In this document: piece by piece, positions 15,421-18,648 of the stretch | Layout: each line of letters starts with the position of its first letter | Numbering within the stretch: the first letter of the stretch is position 1 | NCBI GenBank assembly: GCA_946999425.1 | Contig: CAMQDG010000025.1 | Location: 1 to 18,648, forward strand | Origin: an uncultured Peptoniphilus sp. | Lineage (GTDB): Bacteria; Bacillota; Clostridia; Tissierellales; Peptoniphilaceae | DNA length: 18,648 nt | Reading direction: 5' to 3' | Notes under the pieces: generated by a model | What the model saw: only the letters and a program-made list of their open reading frames with translations | Databases searched by the model: none | Told to the model about the DNA's origin: nothing | Program-made: the position numbers and the translations under genes

Positions 15421-16278
15421 ATGGACTTTATAAAAGCGATAATTCTTGGAATCATAGAAGGATTCACTGAATTTCTTCCGGTTTCATCAACGGGACACCT
15501 AATTCTTGCAGGAAATTTTTTGAATCTTTCAAGTAAAGAGTTTCAAAATGCTTTTAATGTAATTATTCAACTGGGAGCAATCCTTGCAATTGTTGTGATT
15601 TATTTTAATTCCTTAAATCCCTTAGGAAAAAATAAACTTGAAAGAAAACTCAAAAGACCCCTTGAAGGACTGACCTTTAAAGAAAAACTTGCCTTGGCAG
15701 ACAAAAAGACCCTAAGACTTTGGACAAAAATAATAATAGGATTTTTCCCTGCAGCTGTTTTGGGATTTTTGTTTGACGATTTAATAGATAAGTATCTTTT
15801 TAACAACATAACAGTTGCCATAAGCCTTATCTTTTATGGAATAGTCATTATTTTAATAGAAAAAAAAGATAAATCAGGAAAATATACATCCATTGACAGA
15901 CTACCTATTAAAACCGTTATATTAATAGGATTTTTTCAATGCCTTGCAATGATTCCCGGCACAAGTAGAAGTGCAGCAACTATCATAGGAGGAGTTTTAT
16001 TAGGAGCTGATAGAATAACGGCAGCAGAATTTTCTTTCTACCTTGCAATACCTACTATGTTAGGTGCAACATTTTTAAAAATTATTAAAATAGGCCTTGG
16101 TATGAGCCTAGGCCAATGGTTAATTATTTTAGTGGGATTTATAGTATCTTTTTTAGTTGCAATGATAGTGGTAAAAAAATTTTTATCCTATATAAAAAAA
16201 CATGACTTTAAAATTTTTGGCATTTACAGAATTATCTTAGGTATTTTAGTAATTGCCCTAGAACTTTTTACAAAATAA
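15421..16278 (+). CDS. uppP: Undecaprenyl-diphosphatase UppP (BacA)
   Basis: 285 aa polytopic membrane protein. It carries both family signatures: EGFTEFLPVSSTGH (13–26) with the catalytic-region Glu residues, and PGTSRSA (179–185) with the conserved Arg183. About seven or eight hydrophobic segments are visible, in line with the family fold. The enzyme removes a phosphate from undecaprenyl pyrophosphate at the membrane, recycling the lipid carrier for peptidoglycan and other wall polymers; overexpression of homologues gives bacitracin resistance. GGAGAG (15410–15415) sits 5 nt before the ATG, and only one nucleotide separates it from the dnaB stop. It is the last gene of the operon; a terminator begins in its stop codon. 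Confidence 0.96.
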   Translation: MDFIKAIILGIIEGFTEFLPVSSTGHLILAGNFLNLSSKEFQNAFNVIIQLGAILAIVVIYFNSLNPLGKNKLERKLKRPLEGLTFKEKLALADKKTLRLWTKIIIGFFPAAVLGFLFDDLIDKYLFNNITVAISLIFYGIVIILIEKKDKSGKYTSIDRLPIKTVILIGFFQCLAMIPGTSRSAATIIGGVLLGADRITAAEFSFYLAIPTMLGATFLKIIKIGLGMSLGQWLIILVGFIVSFLVAMIVVKKFLSYIKKHDFKIFGIYRIILGILVIALELFTK

Positions 16279-16299
16279 TCCCTCAAGGGATTTTTTTTT
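16277..16299 (+). terminator. Terminator of the gdpP–uppP operon
   Basis: AATCCC (16277–16282) and GGGATT (16287–16292) with a TCAA loop are followed by an unbroken T-run to 16299. The stem overlaps the last two bases of the uppP stop codon. Confidence 0.85.
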
Positions 16300-16319
16300 A
16301 GAAAAAAACGGAGGTTTTC

Positions 16320-17261
16320 ATGTATTTAACAGACGTAAAAGGAATAAAAGTCGGACACGCAAATAACCAAGCAACAGGACTAACAGTAATAATTCCCCCC
16401 AAGGGAACAGTATGTGCAGTTGACGTAAGAGGAGGAGGACCAGGCACAAGAGAAACAGATTTATTAGACCCCAAAAATTTGGTCCAAGGAGTTGATGCCA
16501 TAATGCTATCAGGAGGATCAGCCTATGGTTTAAACGCAGCAACAGGAGTTATGAAATATCTGGAAGAAGAAAATAGAGGTGTTGATGTAGGTATAGGAAT
16601 AGTCCCAATTGTATCAGGAGCAGTAATATTTGATTTAGCCTACAAAGATTATAAAAAAAGACCCGATGCAGAAATGGGCTATGAAGCTGCAAAAAATGCC
16701 AGTGAAAAAGAAAATAGACTTGGCAATGTAGGCGTAGGAAAAGGTGCAACAGTAGGCAAGATATTAGGCATGGAAAGTGCAATGAAAGGTGGCCTAGGCT
16801 CCTATACAATAAAAGTAGGACAAGTTACAATATCAGCCCTAAGTGTAGTAAACTCCTTCGGAGATATATTTGAGGACGGAAAGAAAATAGCAGGAGCAAT
16901 AAATAAAAAAACAAAAGAATTTTATAATCCAAAAGAAATTTTAAAACTTATGGAAGAAAATAAAGAAAAATATTTCAAAGGAACAAACACAACCCTAAGC
17001 ATCCTTGCAACAAACGCAAAGTTAAATAAGACCCAGGCAGAAAAAGTTGCAAATGTTGCCCACAACGGTTATGCCATGAGTATATTTCCAGTTCACACCC
17101 AATATGACGGAGATACTGTTTTCGTTTTATCAACAGGACAAGTAGAAGCAGATCCAACACTTATACAAGCCTTAGGCTCAATCTGCGTAAAAAATGCAAT
17201 AATAAGTGGAGTAAAAAACGCAAAAACAGAAGAAGGCTACTTAGCCATGGAGGACCTATGA
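16320..17261 (+). CDS. P1 family (DmpA/NylC-type) self-cleaving peptidase
   Basis: 313 aa; GGAGG (16310–16314) 5 nt before the ATG. The N-terminal ITDVKGI-type start (YLTDVKGIKVGHANN, residues 2–16), RGGGPGTRETDLL (37–49) and LSGGSAYGL (63–71) are hallmarks of the S58/P1 peptidases (DmpA, BapA, NylC). VVNSFGD (~176–182) carries the conserved Asn. Autoproteolysis is predicted at Asn223–Thr224 (GTNTTLSIL), freeing Thr224 as the N-terminal nucleophile, with Thr as in NylC rather than Ser as in DmpA. There is no signal peptide, so it is cytosolic. Family members cleave N-terminal beta-amino acids (including beta-alanine), D-amino acids or omega-amide oligomers; the exact substrate is unknown. The stop overlaps the coaX start (ATGA), so the two are co-translated. 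Codons are strikingly A-ending, as in coaX. Confidence 0.9.
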   Translation: MYLTDVKGIKVGHANNQATGLTVIIPPKGTVCAVDVRGGGPGTRETDLLDPKNLVQGVDAIMLSGGSAYGLNAATGVMKYLEEENRGVDVGIGIVPIVSGAVIFDLAYKDYKKRPDAEMGYEAAKNASEKENRLGNVGVGKGATVGKILGMESAMKGGLGSYTIKVGQVTISALSVVNSFGDIFEDGKKIAGAINKKTKEFYNPKEILKLMEENKEKYFKGTNTTLSILATNAKLNKTQAEKVANVAHNGYAMSIFPVHTQYDGDTVFVLSTGQVEADPTLIQALGSICVKNAIISGVKNAKTEEGYLAMEDL

Positions 17262-18043
17262 GAATTTTAGTAATAGATGTGGGAAATACAAACATAGTCT
17301 ACGGAATATTTGAAAAAGAAAAATTAATTTATGAATTTAGAATATCAACCTCAGAAAAAAAGACCAATGACGAATATGGAATGATATTTTACCAAACCCT
17401 AAAAGCAAAAGGTATAAAAATAGACACCATAGAAGGAATCATAATATCATCAGTAGTTCCAAATGTTATGCATACCCTTGAAACAATGAGTATAAAATAT
17501 TTCAACATAAATCCCTTAATAGTAACAGCAGAAATAAAAACTGACATAAAATTAAAATATAAAAATCCAAAAGAAATAGGAGCAGACAGAATAGTAAATG
17601 CAGTGGCTGTTTCAAAAATGACAGAAAAAAACGCCATAATAATAGACATGGGAACAGCAATAACCTTTTGCTACTTAACAGATAAAAAAGAATATATGGG
17701 AGGTCTTATAATACCTGGAATAGGCATAAGTGCCGATGCCCTAACCACAAGAACCGCCAAACTACCAAAAATTGAAATAATAAAAGCAGAAAAATTAATC
17801 TGCGATGAAACTGTAGAAAGTATGCAGGCAGGTCTTTACTTCGGATATAGAAAAATGATAGAAGGCATAGTAGATAAAATATTTGAAGAAAAACAATTAA
17901 AAAAAGAAAATACCGAAATCTTTGCAACAGGAGGCTTTGCCCCTCTTTTAACAAAAAATTTAAAATTCCCAGTAAAAATAGAAAGAGAATTAACCTTAAA
18001 AGGACTTATGGAAATTTATAAACTAAACACAAAAAATAAATAA
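17258..18043 (+). CDS. coaX: Type III pantothenate kinase
   Basis: 261 aa, usual CoaX length. Motifs: DVGNTN (7–12, phosphate/ATP binding), GADR (108–111, with catalytic Asp110 in the family's conserved position), DMGTAITF (130–137), GGLIIPG (148–154) and ESMQAG (187–192). It belongs to the ASKHA (actin-like) kinase fold and phosphorylates pantothenate in the first step of coenzyme A synthesis; type III enzymes are insensitive to CoA feedback and usually need a monovalent cation. GGAGG (17249–17253) lies 4 nt before the ATG, inside the preceding gene, and the two genes overlap by 4 nt. No ftsH, dus or birA neighbour, common beside coaX elsewhere, is present within the window. Confidence 0.95.
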   Translation: MRILVIDVGNTNIVYGIFEKEKLIYEFRISTSEKKTNDEYGMIFYQTLKAKGIKIDTIEGIIISSVVPNVMHTLETMSIKYFNINPLIVTAEIKTDIKLKYKNPKEIGADRIVNAVAVSKMTEKNAIIIDMGTAITFCYLTDKKEYMGGLIIPGIGISADALTTRTAKLPKIEIIKAEKLICDETVESMQAGLYFGYRKMIEGIVDKIFEEKQLKKENTEIFATGGFAPLLTKNLKFPVKIERELTLKGLMEIYKLNTKNK

Positions 18044-18056
18044 AAATAAAAATTTC

Positions 18057-18093
18057 CTTGCAGGATGACAAATACATACCTGCAAGTTTTTTT
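18057..18093 (+). terminator. Terminator of the peptidase–coaX operon
   Basis: CTTGCAGG (18057–18064) and CCTGCAAG (18079–18086) with a 14-nt loop are followed by seven T (18087–18093). It lies 13 nt after the coaX stop. Confidence 0.92.
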
Positions 18094-18301
18094 ATTTTTA
18101 AATTGCATTTATTTATAGACACATTCCAATAAAAACAAAGTTCTACAAGAGAATGTCAATTGAAAAATTTAAAAACAAAATAAAAATGCTCTACGTAAAG
18201 CGTAAAAAAATTTTTAAAAAATGCAATGTTTTTTCTCTCACAAAAAACACGTCCCACAAAATCCCACGCATAAATTTATTGTAATTTTGAATCCATGCAG
18301 G
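18094..18301. other. AT-rich intergenic stretch without a supported gene
   Basis: No ORF with a Shine-Dalgarno site or recognised RNA was seen. The only structure is a distant inverted repeat, ATTGCATTT (18102–18110) and AAATGCAAT (18219–18227), about 108 nt apart, and a short one, CGCATAAA (18267–18274) against TTTATGCG (18315–18322), the second arm of which is inside the first direct repeat. Confidence 0.5.
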
Positions 18302-18422
18302 AACGTAGGGTAATTTTATGCGAAAAGGTTTCAAAAGATTAAAGCCCTGCAAGGGAATGTAGGGACCAATTTATTGGTCCGATCGCCGTTAGGCGAATTA
18401 TTTGAAATAAAATAAAAAATGA
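18302..18422. repeat. Intergenic direct repeat, copy A, with double hairpin
   Basis: About 121 nt, starting AACGTAGGG and ending AAAAAATGA, repeated at 18466–18587. It contains GGACCAAT/ATTGGTCC (18363–18380, 8-bp stem, 2-nt loop) directly followed by TCGCC-GTTA-GGCGA (18383–18396). A weak third hairpin, CCCT-GCA-AGGG (18345–18355), is present only in this copy. Non-coding on both strands as far as I can see. Confidence 0.9.
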
Positions 18423-18465
18423 TAAATTGTAAATTAAAATAAAATTTTTATTGAGAACAAAACCC

Positions 18466-18587
18466 AACGTAGGGTAATTTTATGCGAATAGATTTCAAAA
18501 GATTAAACCCCCGCAACAGAATGTAGGGACCAATTTATTGGTCCGATCGCCGTTAGGCGAATTATTTGGATATAAAATAAAAAATGA
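18466..18587. repeat. Intergenic direct repeat, copy B, with double hairpin
   Basis: Second copy, 164–165 nt downstream of the first. The double-hairpin core (18527–18544 and 18547–18560) is identical to copy A, while the segment just before it (18500–18520) has several changes and the 3' flank has a 1-nt indel. Both copies have GTAGGG twice: near their start and just before the first hairpin. Confidence 0.9.
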
Positions 18588-18632
18588 GAAAAAGTAAATA
18601 TATATTCAACCTCAATTGAAACAATAGGAATG

Positions 18633-18648
18633 AAAAGCGTAAGCTTTT
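18633..18648. other. Hairpin at the right window edge
   Basis: AAAAGC-GTAA-GCTTTT (18633–18648) is a perfect 6-bp stem with a 4-nt loop, cut by the window end. It could be a terminator for either strand; what follows cannot be seen. Confidence 0.35.

Noticed and set aside
18094..18648. Structured RNA of a known class (tRNA, tmRNA, 6S, riboswitch)
   Set aside because: None of the known sequence signatures or cloverleaf arms could be found; only the repeat hairpins are visible.

Overview
The window is AT-rich DNA from a low-G+C Gram-positive bacterium. Shine-Dalgarno sites are strong, coding is dense, and the gene order DUF2232–gdpP–rplI–dnaB matches Bacillus yybS–yybT–rplI–dnaC. Large surface proteins that combine leucine-rich repeats (LRR), GA-like helical modules and a C-terminal copper-amine-oxidase-type 'stalk' domain suggest an anaerobic coccus of the Peptoniphilaceae type (Peptoniphilus, Anaerococcus, Finegoldia). 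The genus is an inference, not a database result. No rRNA, tRNA, insertion sequence, phage gene or CRISPR array is visible.

Region 1 (1–6700) holds two tandem, same-strand, paralogous cell-surface proteins. The first is cut by the left window edge. It has an array of nearly identical 63-bp LRR units, a conserved post-LRR domain, one beta-rich repeat and a C-terminal stalk domain. The second is complete (1507 aa). It has a signal peptide, diverged LRRs, four 95-residue beta-rich repeats, about 480 residues of helical and GA-like modules, a Pro-rich linker and the same stalk domain. A consensus promoter (TTGACA-N17-TATAAT) precedes it. The last 107 nt of the homologous region are identical in the two genes, which suggests gene conversion or recent duplication.

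Region 2 (6735–9734) is a divergent pair: an M20/AbgB-like amidohydrolase on the minus strand and a YfcC-family transporter on the plus strand. The gap between them carries candidate promoters and a 12-bp palindrome. They look like an uptake-and-hydrolysis pair for an amide-linked metabolite. A monocistronic YitT-family membrane protein with its own terminator follows.

Region 3 (10750–16299) is a tight core operon: DUF2232/YybS-like membrane protein, c-di-AMP phosphodiesterase GdpP, ribosomal protein bL9, replicative helicase DnaB and undecaprenyl-diphosphatase UppP. Neighbouring genes overlap by 4 nt or are 1–4 nt apart. A terminator begins at the uppP stop codon. The operon joins second-messenger turnover, translation, replication and cell-wall lipid recycling.

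Region 4 (16300–18093) is a two-gene operon, a P1 (DmpA/NylC-type) self-cleaving peptidase overlapping type III pantothenate kinase coaX by 4 nt, closed by a strong terminator. Some P1 peptidases release beta-alanine, a pantothenate precursor, so a metabolic link is plausible but unproven.

Region 5 (18094–18648) has no gene I can support. It holds two copies of a ~121-nt direct repeat, each containing the same perfectly conserved double hairpin, and resembles a REP/MITE-like intergenic repeat family.
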